DNA of 64,000 bases from an uncultured Rhizobiaceae group bacterium (GCA_937930845.1 CALHBJ010000001.1:62001-126000), one strand, 5' to 3'; counted from the first letter of the stretch, positions 35,117 to 45,126 are shown. Numbers and translations: made by a program. Notes: a model not told the origin generated them from the sequence alone.

Positions 35117-36349
35117 TTGCCAACATCATTAATGAAGAAATCTGCCGTGTTCATGGAAGTCAGCGCCCCACACTTTAGCAGCCAGACCCGGTTTCATACG
35201 GTGGGCCTCGGCGATGTTGAGGTCTTTATCACCGAGGACTTCGCTTCGCTGGAGAGGCAGTGGCGCGCGCTGGAGGGCCAGGGCATTGGCTCGCTTTATC
35301 AACGCTATGACTGGATGAAAATCTGGGCTGAATCGGTGGGCAGACCGGCGAAAGTATCGCCACGGCTGGCGCTGATTTCCCATGGTGACGAGACGCTTTG
35401 CATTCTGCCTCTGTCGGTGCGCATGCGCGGCCCCTTCAAAATGGTGACATGGTTGGGCGACAGCCACACCAATTTTCACATGGGTTTATACTCCAGACAC
35501 TTCCTGCAATCCGCCAAGCCAGACGATGTGCGCGGATTGATTGACCACGTCATTGGCCAATTGGGCAAACAGGATATTTTGGAACTGTGCTGCCAACCGG
35601 TGATGTGGCAAGGCTATACCAATCCCATCACCTTCTTAAAGTCGCAACAATCTCACAATCATGCCTTCGCGCTGAGCCTGGAGCCGGATTTTGACGCCGC
35701 CCTTAATCGCAACAATGGGGCGCGGAAACGCAAGAAATATCGCTGGCAGCAAAACAAGCTGCGCGAACATGGCGGTGCCGAACTCCTGATTGCCAGGACG
35801 GTGGAAGATGTGGATCGAATCCTGGATGTGTCGATGCAACAAATGTCGCGCCGGTTCAGCCGATCCGGCATTTGGAACAGGTTTGAAGACGCGGGCGTGA
35901 TGTCGTTTTTCCGCGAACTCGCCATTGCAGAACTGGATAAGGAAAAACCCAGCCTCCGGTTGTATGGATTGGAAATTGCCGGGGAAATCCGCGCCACTTT
36001 TGCAGGTGGCGAAAACAATAATCAGTTTTCGGGATGTTTCATCTCCCTGACCAATGACGAATTCGCACGCATATCCCCAGGTGAACTCATCATCTATCTG
36101 GTCATTGAGGACTGTGTAAAACGCGGCCTTGAGGTCTTCGACCTGGGGCGCGGTGAAGAGCGTTACAAGACTTCGTGGTGCGACACCACAATGCCAATGT
36201 TCGAGACCACAATCGCACTGAGCAAACGCGCCATCGCTTTTGCCGCTTATGAGCGGGCAAAAACTTCTGTTAAACGCACTGTGCGCAACAATGAAACCAT
36301 GTGGTCAATGGCCAAAAAGGTGCGCACCCGGCTTTACGGGCGCATCTGA
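35117..36349 (+). CDS. GNAT/FemX-like acyltransferase of the polysaccharide locus
   Basis: A protein of about 410 residues related to the BioF2-like/CelD group. The first half holds the typical S-L-Y-Q-R-Y-D-W-M-K-I-W. The second holds the acyl-CoA binding N-acetyltransferase fold with G-E-I-R-A-T-F and a conserved D-L-G-R-G-E-E-R-Y-K near residue 355. Such proteins acylate cell-surface sugars or peptides. The start is uncertain: TTG at 35117, ATG at 35132 or ATG at 35153. Its stop abuts the stop of the convergent ExoP-like gene with no gap. Confidence 0.82.
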   Translation: MPTSLMKKSAVFMEVSAPHFSSQTRFHTVGLGDVEVFITEDFASLERQWRALEGQGIGSLYQRYDWMKIWAESVGRPAKVSPRLALISHGDETLCILPLSVRMRGPFKMVTWLGDSHTNFHMGLYSRHFLQSAKPDDVRGLIDHVIGQLGKQDILELCCQPVMWQGYTNPITFLKSQQSHNHAFALSLEPDFDAALNRNNGARKRKKYRWQQNKLREHGGAELLIARTVEDVDRILDVSMQQMSRRFSRSGIWNRFEDAGVMSFFRELAIAELDKEKPSLRLYGLEIAGEIRATFAGGENNNQFSGCFISLTNDEFARISPGELIIYLVIEDCVKRGLEVFDLGRGEERYKTSWCDTTMPMFETTIALSKRAIAFAAYERAKTSVKRTVRNNETMWSMAKKVRTRLYGRI

Positions 36350-38623
36350 TCAGGCGACTTCCAGTCCCATCAACTGACGTTCTTCCTGGGTGGCATGGAC
36401 CACCAACGGCGCGCGGAAGCCCGCATGGCGCAACATTTCGCTGACCATGCTGATTGTATCTTGCTCCCCACCATTGGCGTTGAGAATATTGATCGTGGCG
36501 GGTGTGGAAACCCGTTTCAAACCGGCGGCATCAGCGGCACCACAATCGACAATCACATAGTCATAGGACTGCTGGAGCGCGTCCAAAATTCCGGGCAATC
36601 TCGTAGCACTTTCGGCAGTCAATTGAGCCGTCATGGTGCCGGTTGGCATGATATGCACGTCCGAGGCTGAATCGGCATGGAGTGCCTGTCCAAAACCCGC
36701 CGTTCCTGCCAGCAGGTCTTTAACTCCCACCATTTCATCACTGCCAAGTATCACACGTGAGGAAGCACCGCTGCCCGTCATGTCAAGCACGACAACGCTT
36801 GGCCCCTGCCCGGCCAGATAGCGGGCCAATGCCACGGTGGTTTGCGATCCTTCATCACCGTCGGGCGACAGCATCGCGATGCGCGCTTTACCCAGGATCA
36901 TCATGGAACGAACGGTCTTTTGAACGCTGGTCGTGCCGTTGGGATTTGCGGCGTGAACTGGTTGGGTGAGCGATTCCATCGCTGGCGCCAAAGGCGGTGT
37001 GTGGGTCTGCTGCAATTCTGCCGGGTAAACATCATCGCCCAATGGCGGATTTTCTCTCATCCCATGGAGTGTCCCGTGGGAAGTTCCATGGGGTGCCAGT
37101 GCTGGCTCGTGCTGCCGCATAGCGTAATAGCGGTCCATCTGCAATTGACGCGCTGAACTGTTGGTCAACACGGCAGCAGCCAGTGTGATGAGCGACCCCA
37201 GCAGGAATGTGCCAAAGAATGCGCCCAGCAACATGGGGAGTTTCTTGGGGAAATAGGGTTTGCTTTGAATCTGCGCACGGGAGAACACATAGGCATCCGC
37301 CGGCAGGAAGTCGCGGTTCTGGCGTGACTTGGCTTCTTTAAAGCGCACCAGATAGGTATTGAGCAATTGACGTTGCGCCTCTGCTTCGCGCTCCAGTGCA
37401 CGCAGATCAACCTGGGCTTTGCCAACACGACCAGCTTCGGATTTCAGCTGATTACGGCGTTGTACAAGATCCTGCTCGCGCTCGCGGGCCACTTCAGCCT
37501 CTTCCTGCAAACTGCTTTCAATCTTGGAAACTTCACGGTTGATCTGTGAATTCAACGTGGAAATCTGCGATCTGAGGCGCTGGATTCTGGGATGGCCCGA
37601 CAACAAGGTCGTGGAAAGCTCAGACAATTGCGAGTTCAGCGTCACCTGACGTTCCCTCAATCGCTGAATAAGGGGCGACTGCAACACGCTTGGCGCAGCG
37701 TCCAGCGAACCGCTTTGCAGGGCGCGGCTCACCGCTGCTGCATTGGCTTCGGCACGCGAAAGCTGGGCGCGCACACGGCCGAGTTCTGTGGAGAGTTCGG
37801 AAAGTTCCTGGGTTGCCAAAGAAGCATTGTCGCGCCCCTGCAACAAATCTGACGACGAACGAAACTCTGCCACCGCAGCCTCTGCATTTAGCACACTGGC
37901 GCGCAGTTCTTTCAACTCAGGTTCGAGTTTTTGCAGCTCATCGGGCCCGGCACCACGCTTCAACTCTTCCTGCAAAGCCAGATATTCATCTGCAATCATG
38001 TTGGGAATCGTTGCCGCCAGTTTAGGATCCTTGGACCAGAACTTGACGACGATCACGCGCGAGCGCTCTGCCTGAAAGACTTTCAGTCGGTCAAAATACG
38101 TATCCAGCGCCCGGTCTTCGGCCGTAACACCGCGCCCGTTTTCGGAAAGCCCGGCAATCGACAAAATACGATCCAGGGCTGAGCGTTTCAGCAACGGGTC
38201 AAACTCGGCGCTGTCTTTCAGCTTCAGGGTTTTGACGATTTTGCGTGCGATTGTGCGTGACTGTAAGAGCTGCACCTGGCTGGCTATGCCCGGATCGTCC
38301 AATTCGGACTGGGCGTTTTGACGCGATGATGAACCTGCTTCCAAAACGGAATCGCTTTGTCGGATAAGAATGCGTGCTTCGGAGCGATAACGCGGCGAAA
38401 TCACCTGCAACAATGCAAAGGTCAACAGCGTGACGATAAGGCTCGCCAGAAAGATCTTGAATTTGTTGCGCCAGACACTGGCAAAAATGCCGCCCAGATC
38501 AATATCGACATCTTGATTTAATTCGTGCTCGCCAGCCATGGAACGCGCAACCCATTCGGTAAAGGGAACTCTTAATTGCGCACGATATTCATCATTTATG
38601 GTAACCAAGCCGTTAACCTGCAC
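36350..38623 (-). CDS. ExoP/Wzc-like polysaccharide co-polymerase with degenerate kinase domain
   Basis: A protein of up to 757 residues. A Wzz domain opens with a membrane span (near residue 60) followed by Y-R-S-E-A-R-I-L-I. A long coiled-coil region covers about 215-420. A second span (near 475) ends the periplasmic part, with the family Pro motif in F-P-K-K-L-P. The C-terminal domain resembles the BY-kinase/MinD fold (V-V-V-L-D-M-T, V-I-V-D-C-G-A). However, the Walker A reads G-D-E-G-S-Q-T-T, without the essential Lys, and there is no Tyr cluster at the end. It probably controls chain length and export without kinase activity. The start is unclear; ATG at 38539 is an alternative. Confidence 0.85.
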   Translation of the reverse strand: MQVNGLVTINDEYRAQLRVPFTEWVARSMAGEHELNQDVDIDLGGIFASVWRNKFKIFLASLIVTLLTFALLQVISPRYRSEARILIRQSDSVLEAGSSSRQNAQSELDDPGIASQVQLLQSRTIARKIVKTLKLKDSAEFDPLLKRSALDRILSIAGLSENGRGVTAEDRALDTYFDRLKVFQAERSRVIVVKFWSKDPKLAATIPNMIADEYLALQEELKRGAGPDELQKLEPELKELRASVLNAEAAVAEFRSSSDLLQGRDNASLATQELSELSTELGRVRAQLSRAEANAAAVSRALQSGSLDAAPSVLQSPLIQRLRERQVTLNSQLSELSTTLLSGHPRIQRLRSQISTLNSQINREVSKIESSLQEEAEVAREREQDLVQRRNQLKSEAGRVGKAQVDLRALEREAEAQRQLLNTYLVRFKEAKSRQNRDFLPADAYVFSRAQIQSKPYFPKKLPMLLGAFFGTFLLGSLITLAAAVLTNSSARQLQMDRYYAMRQHEPALAPHGTSHGTLHGMRENPPLGDDVYPAELQQTHTPPLAPAMESLTQPVHAANPNGTTSVQKTVRSMMILGKARIAMLSPDGDEGSQTTVALARYLAGQGPSVVVLDMTGSGASSRVILGSDEMVGVKDLLAGTAGFGQALHADSASDVHIMPTGTMTAQLTAESATRLPGILDALQQSYDYVIVDCGAADAAGLKRVSTPATINILNANGGEQDTISMVSEMLRHAGFRAPLVVHATQEERQLMGLEVA

Positions 38624-38808
38624 CCTCCCGGAGCATAAATTACCCCAACATCACAATAATAGTTCAACAATTACGGGCTGTTCGGCAATTTACGCAGAAT
38701 TAACCATAAACGTATTTTATGGGCTCAGATGAGGCGGACAGCAGTGCGCCTGCATGTGTGTAACGACTGTTCCATCAGGATTGGTCGAAGTTGAGTCAGG
38801 GTAATTTA

Positions 38809-39384
38809 ATGAACAGGCGCTCGTTTCTCGTATCAGGCCTTGCAACCGCACTCACTGGCCTTGTGGCCACTGGTTGCGCTTCGCGGTATCAGCCTGCCCC
38901 GCCCGCTTTCCATAAGATATTGCAACAACCCTATCGGCTCGATGCGGGCGACAGGTTGCGGGTCACAGTTTTTGAGCAGGACGACCTGACCAATACATAT
39001 GTTGTCGACAAGGCCGGCTATCTGGCCTTCCCGCTTGTGGGCGCTATCGCCGCTCGGGGCCGCACCATCAAAGAGATTGAGGGATCGATCGCCGAGAAAC
39101 TTTCACAAGGATATATTCGCAGCCCCGATGTTTCCGTTGAGATTGACCGCTACCGTCCGTTCTTCATTATGGGCGAGGTCGGCACCGCCGGTCAGTATAC
39201 TTATGTTCCAGGCATGACCGTTCAAAACGCCATTGCAGTGGCTGGTGGCTATTCTCCCCGTGCGGCACAGGGCGATGTGGACATTACGCGCCAAATCAAC
39301 GGCAAGGTGATGACAGGACGTGTGCCAATTACCGATCCCATCCTGCCAGGTGACACAATCTACCTGCGTGAACGACTGTTCTGA
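38809..39384 (+). CDS. Wza-like polysaccharide export lipoprotein
   Basis: A 191-residue outer-membrane export protein. The N-terminus N-R-R-S-F-L-V-S-G followed by A-T-G-C resembles a twin-arginine signal with a lipobox. The polysaccharide export domain has Y-R-L-D-A-G-D-R-L-R-V-T-V-F and P-L-V-G; an SLBB domain follows with F-I-M-G-E-V and the C-terminal L-P-G-D-T-I-Y-L-R-E. It is shorter than E. coli Wza, as in rhizobial ExoF-like proteins. The ATG at 38809 has AGGG about 7 bases upstream. It starts the rightward operon, divergent from the co-polymerase gene; the glycosyltransferase follows after 3 bases. Confidence 0.9.
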   Translation: MNRRSFLVSGLATALTGLVATGCASRYQPAPPAFHKILQQPYRLDAGDRLRVTVFEQDDLTNTYVVDKAGYLAFPLVGAIAARGRTIKEIEGSIAEKLSQGYIRSPDVSVEIDRYRPFFIMGEVGTAGQYTYVPGMTVQNAIAVAGGYSPRAAQGDVDITRQINGKVMTGRVPITDPILPGDTIYLRERLF

Positions 39385-39387
39385 TCC

Positions 39388-40545
39388 GTGACGGATGCAC
39401 TGACTAACCCATCCGAACGCCTGCGCATCGTCCATTGTTTTCGCTCGCCCGTTGGCGGCATATTTCGGCATGTGCGTGACCTCATCGCCGAACAGGTGAA
39501 GCTTGGACATGAGGTCGGCATTATCTGTGACAGCAATACCGGGGGCGAATTTGAAGAGCGGCTGTTTGAAGAACTTCGCCCATCCTTGACGCTTGGGTTG
39601 CACAGGCTACCCATGGATCGGTCCATTGGACCGCGTGATGTCTCCATATTGTGGAAATTGTATAAGAACATCAGAAACTTAAAGCCTGATATCCTACATT
39701 CTCATGGGGCCAAGGGTGGTGCATATGCACGCCTGATCGGCACCCCTTTGCGATTGGGCTCCAAGCGGCCTGCCCGCCTTTATTGCCCCCATGGCGGGTC
39801 GGTTCACTATGACAGATCCAAACTAAGTGGCTGGATTTATTTCCAGCTGGAACGGTTGTTGGAACGCATGACCGACCGGCTTATCTTTGTATCGAACTAT
39901 GAGCGTGATGGATATTTTGAAAAGGTGGGGCCAAGCAAGTGCCCCAGTTCGCTGGTCTACAATGGTCTCACGGAGGAAGAATTTCTGCCCGTTGGCACCA
40001 ATTCCAAGGCAAGCGATTTTGTCTATGTTGGGATGATGCGTGACCTGAAAGGGGTCGACCTTTTCTTAAAGGCCCTGCCATTGGTTCACCAAAAGTGCGG
40101 CCAGCCTGTTTCGGCCCTGCTGGTGGGCGATGGCCCGGACCTTGAGCGGTACAAGCAAATGGCACAGACCCTGGGAGATGGTGTGACCACCCGTTTCATG
40201 GACCCCATGCCCGCTCGACAGGCGTTTGGTTTGGGGCGCACATTGGTTGTGCCTTCGCGTGCCGAGAGCATGCCTTACATCGTTCTGGAAGCGCTGGCTG
40301 CCCAACGCCCCATGCTGGCCACCCGTGTTGGCGGTATTCCTGAGATTTACGGCCCCTATGCGGGGGCGCTGGTGCAGCCGGATGATCTCGATGCCCTGGC
40401 AGTGGCGATGAGCGCACAATTGACGGGTCGCCTGAAACTGCCCAAGCCCCAGGAAATGGCAAATCGCATCAGGGAACGGTTTTCATCCAAAGTGATGGCC
40501 GCCGATGTGATGGGGGCATACCGGGAAGTGTTGGATAATAGCTAA
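39388..40545 (+). CDS. Family 4-type glycosyltransferase
   Basis: A 385-residue GT-B fold enzyme. The N-terminal half opens I-V-H-C-F-R-S-P-V-G-G-I-F-R-H and contains D-I-L-H-S-H-G-A-K-G-G. The C-terminal half has D-L-K-G-V-D-L-F, L-L-V-G-D-G-P-D and the sugar-nucleotide motif P-S-R-A-E-S-M-P-Y-I-V-L-E-A, all typical of GT4. It adds a sugar to the lipid-linked repeat in the cytoplasm; donor and acceptor are unknown. The start is a GTG three bases after the export lipoprotein stop. Confidence 0.9.
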   Translation: MTDALTNPSERLRIVHCFRSPVGGIFRHVRDLIAEQVKLGHEVGIICDSNTGGEFEERLFEELRPSLTLGLHRLPMDRSIGPRDVSILWKLYKNIRNLKPDILHSHGAKGGAYARLIGTPLRLGSKRPARLYCPHGGSVHYDRSKLSGWIYFQLERLLERMTDRLIFVSNYERDGYFEKVGPSKCPSSLVYNGLTEEEFLPVGTNSKASDFVYVGMMRDLKGVDLFLKALPLVHQKCGQPVSALLVGDGPDLERYKQMAQTLGDGVTTRFMDPMPARQAFGLGRTLVVPSRAESMPYIVLEALAAQRPMLATRVGGIPEIYGPYAGALVQPDDLDALAVAMSAQLTGRLKLPKPQEMANRIRERFSSKVMAADVMGAYREVLDNS

Positions 40546-40626
40546 ACTTTCGAACGAGTTACCAGGGTCAGGGCAATTTAAAGGGTTTCTTAGCCGCTGA
40601 GCGATAAGAATTGTGATGAAAACACA

Positions 40627-42204
40627 TTGTCTGCGATGGACCGACGATCAATGGATCCACACGATTCCCTAGACCCAAAACAAACCTTCAACGCTTCCGC
40701 CGTTGTTGCTGCCAGTGTATCGGGTCATTCCGACCACAAACGTGGCGCGGTAAAGCTGAACAGCCGTGCTGAACAGGTGGCGTCGCAATTTGCACAAAAT
40801 GCCGTCTCCCCTTTCCTGTTGGCAACAGGATTGCGCATAGTTGAATTTCTGAGTGTTCTGAGCCTTGGTCTGGGCATCTATTTCTTCTACGTCGTTCCCA
40901 TGGACGGTGTGAAGACGTTCTATCTGTTCACCTGTTTGCTTGGGGCCATCCTCACATTTGTCGCTCTTCAGGCGGCTGATACGTATCAGGTAGCGTCCAT
41001 GCGCACGAGCATCACCCAGTTGGGGCGTGTGATGGCTGCCTGGACCGGTGTGTTTGCCACATTGGCACTGCTGGCCTTCTTCATGCGCATTTCCACCGAC
41101 TTTTCCCGCCTGTGGTTTGGCACATGGTATGCCAGCGGCCTGATATTCTTTGCAATAGAACGCAGTTTTGTTTCCGTGATGGTGCGCCGCTGGGGGCGTG
41201 ATGGCAGATTGGAGCGCCGGGCGGTGATTGTTGGCGGCGGCAGCAATGCCGAAGATCTGATCATGTCGCTGGAATCCCAGGCTGACAATGACATTCGCAT
41301 TTGCGGCATATTCGATGACCGCGCAGGCGACCGCTCTCCCCCCATGGTTGCTGGCTACCCCAAGCTTGGCACCGTTGCAGAACTGGTGGAATTTGGCCGC
41401 CGCGCCCGCATTGATATGCTCATCGTTTCCCTGCCGATCACGGCAGAAAGCCGCGTATTGGCGCTGCTGAAGAAAGTCTGGGTCTTGCCCGTGGACATTC
41501 GTTTGTCGGCCCATACCAACAAGCTGCGTTTTAGACCGCGTTCCTATTCCTATGTGGGTTCGGTGCCGTTTCTCGATGTGTTTGACAAGCCGATTGCCGA
41601 CTGGGATTCGATCATGAAGCGCAGCTTCGACATCTTTTTCAGCATTTGCGCGCTGGTGGCCCTGTCTCCGTTGATGTTGATTGCCGCAATCGCAATCAAA
41701 TTGGAAAGCAAAGGACCTGTTATTTTTCGCCAGAAACGTTTCGGCTTCAACAACGAAGTGGTGGAAGTTCTCAAGTTCCGTTCCATGTTTACCGACATGA
41801 GTGATCACGACGCGAAAAAGGTTGTCACCAAGGACGATCCGCGCGTCACCCGCGTTGGTCGTATCATTCGCAAAACGTCGATTGATGAACTGCCACAACT
41901 GGTCAACGTGCTGTCCGGCAAGCTTTCCCTGGTTGGCCCCCGGCCCCACGCGGTCAATGCTCACACCGAAAACAAGCTGTGGGATGAAGTGGTTGACGGC
42001 TATTTTGGACGTCACAAGGTCAAACCCGGCGTTACCGGCTGGGCGCAGATCAATGGCTGGCGCGGCGAAGTGGACAGTGAAGAAAAAATCCGCAGGCGCG
42101 TGGAACATGATCTTTACTATATCGAGAACTGGTCGGTCCTATTCGATCTCTACATTCTTGCCGCAACGCCGCTCAAGCTCATGAATACGGAGAATGCGTA
42201 TTGA
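40627..42204 (+). CDS. Undecaprenyl-phosphate glycosyl-1-phosphate transferase (WcaJ/ExoY-like)
   Basis: A 525-residue initiating transferase. Four membrane spans lie in the first 190 residues, followed by a Rossmann-like CoA-binding-type domain ([11 protein letters not shown]). A fifth hydrophobic segment precedes the catalytic bacterial-sugar-transferase domain, with [27 protein letters not shown] and G-P-R-P-H-A. It starts polysaccharide synthesis by loading hexose-1-phosphate onto undecaprenyl phosphate. The start is TTG 40627 or ATG 40636. Its TGA overlaps the TTG of the next gene by 4 bases. Confidence 0.92.
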   Translation: MSAMDRRSMDPHDSLDPKQTFNASAVVAASVSGHSDHKRGAVKLNSRAEQVASQFAQNAVSPFLLATGLRIVEFLSVLSLGLGIYFFYVVPMDGVKTFYLFTCLLGAILTFVALQAADTYQVASMRTSITQLGRVMAAWTGVFATLALLAFFMRISTDFSRLWFGTWYASGLIFFAIERSFVSVMVRRWGRDGRLERRAVIVGGGSNAEDLIMSLESQADNDIRICGIFDDRAGDRSPPMVAGYPKLGTVAELVEFGRRARIDMLIVSLPITAESRVLALLKKVWVLPVDIRLSAHTNKLRFRPRSYSYVGSVPFLDVFDKPIADWDSIMKRSFDIFFSICALVALSPLMLIAAIAIKLESKGPVIFRQKRFGFNNEVVEVLKFRSMFTDMSDHDAKKVVTKDDPRVTRVGRIIRKTSIDELPQLVNVLSGKLSLVGPRPHAVNAHTENKLWDEVVDGYFGRHKVKPGVTGWAQINGWRGEVDSEEKIRRRVEHDLYYIENWSVLFDLYILAATPLKLMNTENAY

Positions 42205-43472
42205 GCCTGACGCTCGACCAAAACGGCACAATCTCAGGCGCGGGTCAATTTGACTCCGCGCCTTTTGCGCCTTCTGGCGCGGCAAAAAAGATTGCCCGAT
42301 GGACCATTGGTCTGACAGCATTTCTGGGCGCTTTCGTTATCAACGAACCTGCCCCATACGAACTCTTTCTCGCCGTTGCGATGGCTGGGTTCCTGTTATT
42401 TGGCATGCGACTGAGCCGGTTATCAATTAACCTGGCCATGCTTTGGCTGCTGTTTAACATCGGTGGCCTGCTCTCCATGTTCACCATGGAAGATTTTCGC
42501 GAAATTCCGCTTTATCTGGCTGTCTCCCTGTTCCTTGGACTGTCTTCGGTGTTCTGGTGCGCGGCAATCGAGGCGGACATGGGCCGGTTGCGCACGCTCA
42601 TGCGTGGCTATGTGCTGGGGGCAACGCTCACGGCGGCGCTTGGCATTGCCGGTTACGCAAACGCCTTTCCCGGTTTAGAGATTTTCACCCGCTACGGACG
42701 GGCGATGGGGGCATTTCAAGACCCTAACGTGTTCAGCCCGTTTTTGGTGCTGCCCATGCTCTACCTCATCTATGGGTTGATTTATCGCAGCCCGCTTCTG
42801 GCAGCGGTGCGCTTTGTCCTGCTGATCATATTGGCCTTGGGATTGTTCCTGTCGTTTTCACGCGGTGCGTGGGGGCTGATGGTTGTGGCGGGCGGTCTGT
42901 TTTATGTGTTTTTGCTCATGAGCGAATCCTCGCAACGCATGCGGCTCAAACTGCTGGTTTTGGGTGCCGTTGGCACAGCATCAATGGTTCTGCTCATTGT
43001 CATCGCGCTGCAGTTTGATGCGGTCTATGAAATGTTTGAACAACGCGCGCGCCTGGCACAAGACTATGACAGTGCCGAGTTCGGGCGCTTCGCCCGCCAT
43101 GCGATTGGATTTCAATGGGCGCTGGAAAACCCGCTGGGCATTGGCCCGCTGGAGTTCGGCCGCACCCTTGGGGAAGACACGCATAATATCTATGTCAAAT
43201 CACTGATGGCCTATGGCTGGCTTGGGTTTACCAGTTTCATGATCATCGTTGTCGCCACGTTGGTGGGCGGCGGCAGGCTGCTTGGGCGCAAGCGCGCCTG
43301 GCACCCTTATCTCGCCTGTGCCTATGCAACTTTCATCGGCCATCTGGGCCTTGGATGGCTGATCGATATCGACCACTGGCGTCACGTCTATCTGATTATC
43401 GGCATCATTTGGGGTTGTATGGCGCTGGAAGCGCGCCACCAAGACGACAGGCAAACCCGCGCCCTGACATAG
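42201..43472 (+). CDS. O-antigen ligase/polymerase family membrane protein
   Basis: A 423-residue inner-membrane protein with about ten hydrophobic segments. It has a large loop (about residues 270-330) carrying A-L-E-N-P-L-G-I-G-P and D-T-H-N-I-Y-V-K-S, the Wzy_C/O-antigen-ligase signature with its conserved His. L-S-F-S-R-G-A-W-G precedes the loop. It is probably the Wzy-type polymerase of this locus. The TTG start overlaps the previous stop. No Wzx flippase gene is in the window. Confidence 0.88.
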   Translation: MSLTLDQNGTISGAGQFDSAPFAPSGAAKKIARWTIGLTAFLGAFVINEPAPYELFLAVAMAGFLLFGMRLSRLSINLAMLWLLFNIGGLLSMFTMEDFREIPLYLAVSLFLGLSSVFWCAAIEADMGRLRTLMRGYVLGATLTAALGIAGYANAFPGLEIFTRYGRAMGAFQDPNVFSPFLVLPMLYLIYGLIYRSPLLAAVRFVLLIILALGLFLSFSRGAWGLMVVAGGLFYVFLLMSESSQRMRLKLLVLGAVGTASMVLLIVIALQFDAVYEMFEQRARLAQDYDSAEFGRFARHAIGFQWALENPLGIGPLEFGRTLGEDTHNIYVKSLMAYGWLGFTSFMIIVVATLVGGGRLLGRKRAWHPYLACAYATFIGHLGLGWLIDIDHWRHVYLIIGIIWGCMALEARHQDDRQTRALT

Positions 43473-43561
43473 GGAGCTGCCCAACGCTTCATTCAAGTCT
43501 GATATATCAAGTCTGAAATATTAAGTGTCACTCAAGTGCCTGGAACGGCCCCTTGAGGAAA

Positions 43562-43638
43562 TGGTCGGAGTAGCAGGATTCGAACCTACGACCCCACGCC
43601 CCCCAGGCGTGTGCGCTACCGGACTGCGCCATACTCCG
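43562..43638 (-). tRNA. tRNA-Pro (anticodon GGG)
   Basis: On the minus strand, acceptor CGGAGTA pairs with TACTCCG; the loop CTGGGGG in CACGC/GCGTG gives GGG; the T-loop is TTCGAAT; CCA is encoded. It is the only feature in the 355-base gap 43473-43827. Confidence 0.95.
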
Positions 43639-43827
43639 ACTGTGTTTTCGTTTAGTGCGGTGTCGGGAAAAGATCAAGCAATTCCCACGGCGCAATGGCA
43701 TTCAATATGTAATTTCTGATCAACTCTGGCACAATTGCGGATGGCTACACATGTGCGATTGCGCACGTCCAGGTTTGAGAAAATTGCACAAGTTGGACGC
43801 AGGGAAAACTTGAAGGAGAATTGCGAA

Positions 43828-44244
43828 ATGTCAGAGGAAAATCACAAGGAAAAGCTCAATGCCGTGAAAGCGGCTGAAGAGGCGTATATTGCGGCAACCA
43901 TTGCTATGCTGGAGGCCTATATCGCATTTTTGACCCCTTACACCGAGGCGGGTTCAGCGGCGGGGCTGAGCGATGATACTCTGCTGGAAGCCTATGCTGT
44001 GGTGCAGACTGCCTGGACATTTTTGCACACCGTCAAAAACTCACGCGCCTATAACAATCCACAGGTGCGGATGCTTTACAAAAAGCTCGATGGTATCGTG
44101 AAGAAGGCCTATGCGGTGCTGGGCGCGGAAGTTGGCAAGCGAAAGCTGATACTGGAAGCCGAGAAACGCAAAAAGGAAATTGAAAAACTGGAAGGCCCGC
44201 TTATTCCGCCATTCATCGAAGGGCCGCCCAAGGAAACATATTAA
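43828..44244 (+). CDS. Hypothetical helical protein, 138 residues
   Basis: I do not recognise this protein. It is charged and predicted to be almost all helix. It starts M-S-E-E-N-H-K-E-K, has Ala-rich stretches around residues 17-35 and a basic coiled-coil-like region near the end (A-E-K-R-K-K-E-I-E-K-L-E), and finishes in a proline-rich tail P-L-I-P-P-F-I-E-G-P-P-K. There is no signal peptide or membrane span. AAGGAG lies 9 bases before the ATG at 43828, so I prefer it over the open frame's earlier ATG at 43735. It lies between tRNA-Pro and the convergent MerR gene. Confidence 0.65.
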   Translation: MSEENHKEKLNAVKAAEEAYIAATIAMLEAYIAFLTPYTEAGSAAGLSDDTLLEAYAVVQTAWTFLHTVKNSRAYNNPQVRMLYKKLDGIVKKAYAVLGAEVGKRKLILEAEKRKKEIEKLEGPLIPPFIEGPPKETY

Positions 44245-44305
44245 AACCAGACAGACAGGGTCAGGCCGTTTTGCGGCCAGGGCAAATGCAAACCCGAAAC
44301 GCCCG

Positions 44306-44752
44306 TTAGCGAACCTGATCCAGCAGTCTTTTGCATTCGAGCAATTCGGTCAGAGCGGCTTGCAACTTGGCCCGGTTGCCTGCTGGCTCACCACCACCAC
44401 CTGATCTAGCCTGTTCCACCACCTGGGCAACAGGTAATGCCTGTTTCAGCGGTTCAGCGCCTTCCACAGCCAATGTGGCCCCGTCTACGGCGACCTGAGC
44501 CACGAAACGGTTGCCCTGCTCTTTCAGGATGCGCTGCACACCTTTGATCGTATAGCCTTCGGCATATAACAGCGTGCGAATGCCCTTGAGCAGATCAACA
44601 TCTTCGGGGCGATAATAGCGCCGCCCGCCGCCACGCTTCATCGGCTTTATCTGTTTGAAGCGTGTTTCCCAGAACCGCAGCACATGTTGTGGCAGATCCA
44701 GTTCTTCGGCGACTTCGGAAATGGTGCGGAAGGCATCAGGGCTTTTGTTCAT
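44306..44752 (-). CDS. MerR-family transcriptional regulator
   Basis: A 148-residue regulator with an N-terminal MerR winged helix: [22 protein letters not shown], then [11 protein letters not shown]. The F-W-E-T-R-F variant is typical of the alphaproteobacterial gene found downstream of ihfA. The C-terminal half is a short linker and helix with no metal-binding cysteines, so the ligand is unknown. It follows ihfA after 65 bases on the same strand. Confidence 0.9.
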   Translation of the reverse strand: MNKSPDAFRTISEVAEELDLPQHVLRFWETRFKQIKPMKRGGGRRYYRPEDVDLLKGIRTLLYAEGYTIKGVQRILKEQGNRFVAQVAVDGATLAVEGAEPLKQALPVAQVVEQARSGGGGEPAGNRAKLQAALTELLECKRLLDQVR

Positions 44753-44817
44753 GGTGGCGCTCCAGAATCATGCGGCCCCCAACAAATAACAAATATCTGA
44801 CGGGCAGCGACAGATAA

Positions 44818-45126
44818 TCAGCCTTTTGAACTCTTTTGATTGGATTCCAAAACGCGGTCTTTGAGGATGTTCGAAGGTTTGAACACCATGACGCGGCGCG
44901 GTGTAATCGGCACCTCTTCCCCGGTCTTGGGGTTGCGGCCAATGCGTTCATTCTTGGACCGCACGGAAAATGTGCCAAATGAAGAAAGCTTGATTGATTC
45001 GCCGCGCACAGCCGCCTGGCAAATTTCCTCAATAACGCTTTCAACCAGACTGGCGGATTCCGTGCGGGACAGGCCCACCTTTTGATAGACGGATTCACTT
45101 AGATCCGCACGTGTTAGAGTTTTCAC
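44818..45126 (-). CDS. ihfA: Integration host factor alpha subunit
   Basis: A 102-residue DNA-bending protein. It begins [12 protein letters not shown] and carries the HU/IHF signature [16 protein letters not shown]. It pairs with IhfB. The place between fabH and a MerR gene is the usual alphaproteobacterial arrangement. Confidence 0.95.
   Translation of the reverse strand: MKTLTRADLSESVYQKVGLSRTESASLVESVIEEICQAAVRGESIKLSSFGTFSVRSKNERIGRNPKTGEEVPITPRRVMVFKPSNILKDRVLESNQKSSKG

Noticed and set aside
40669-42108. 479-codon open frame on the minus strand
   Set aside because: It mirrors the WcaJ-like transferase gene; its product is His/Gln/Asn-rich without motifs, as expected for an antisense shadow.
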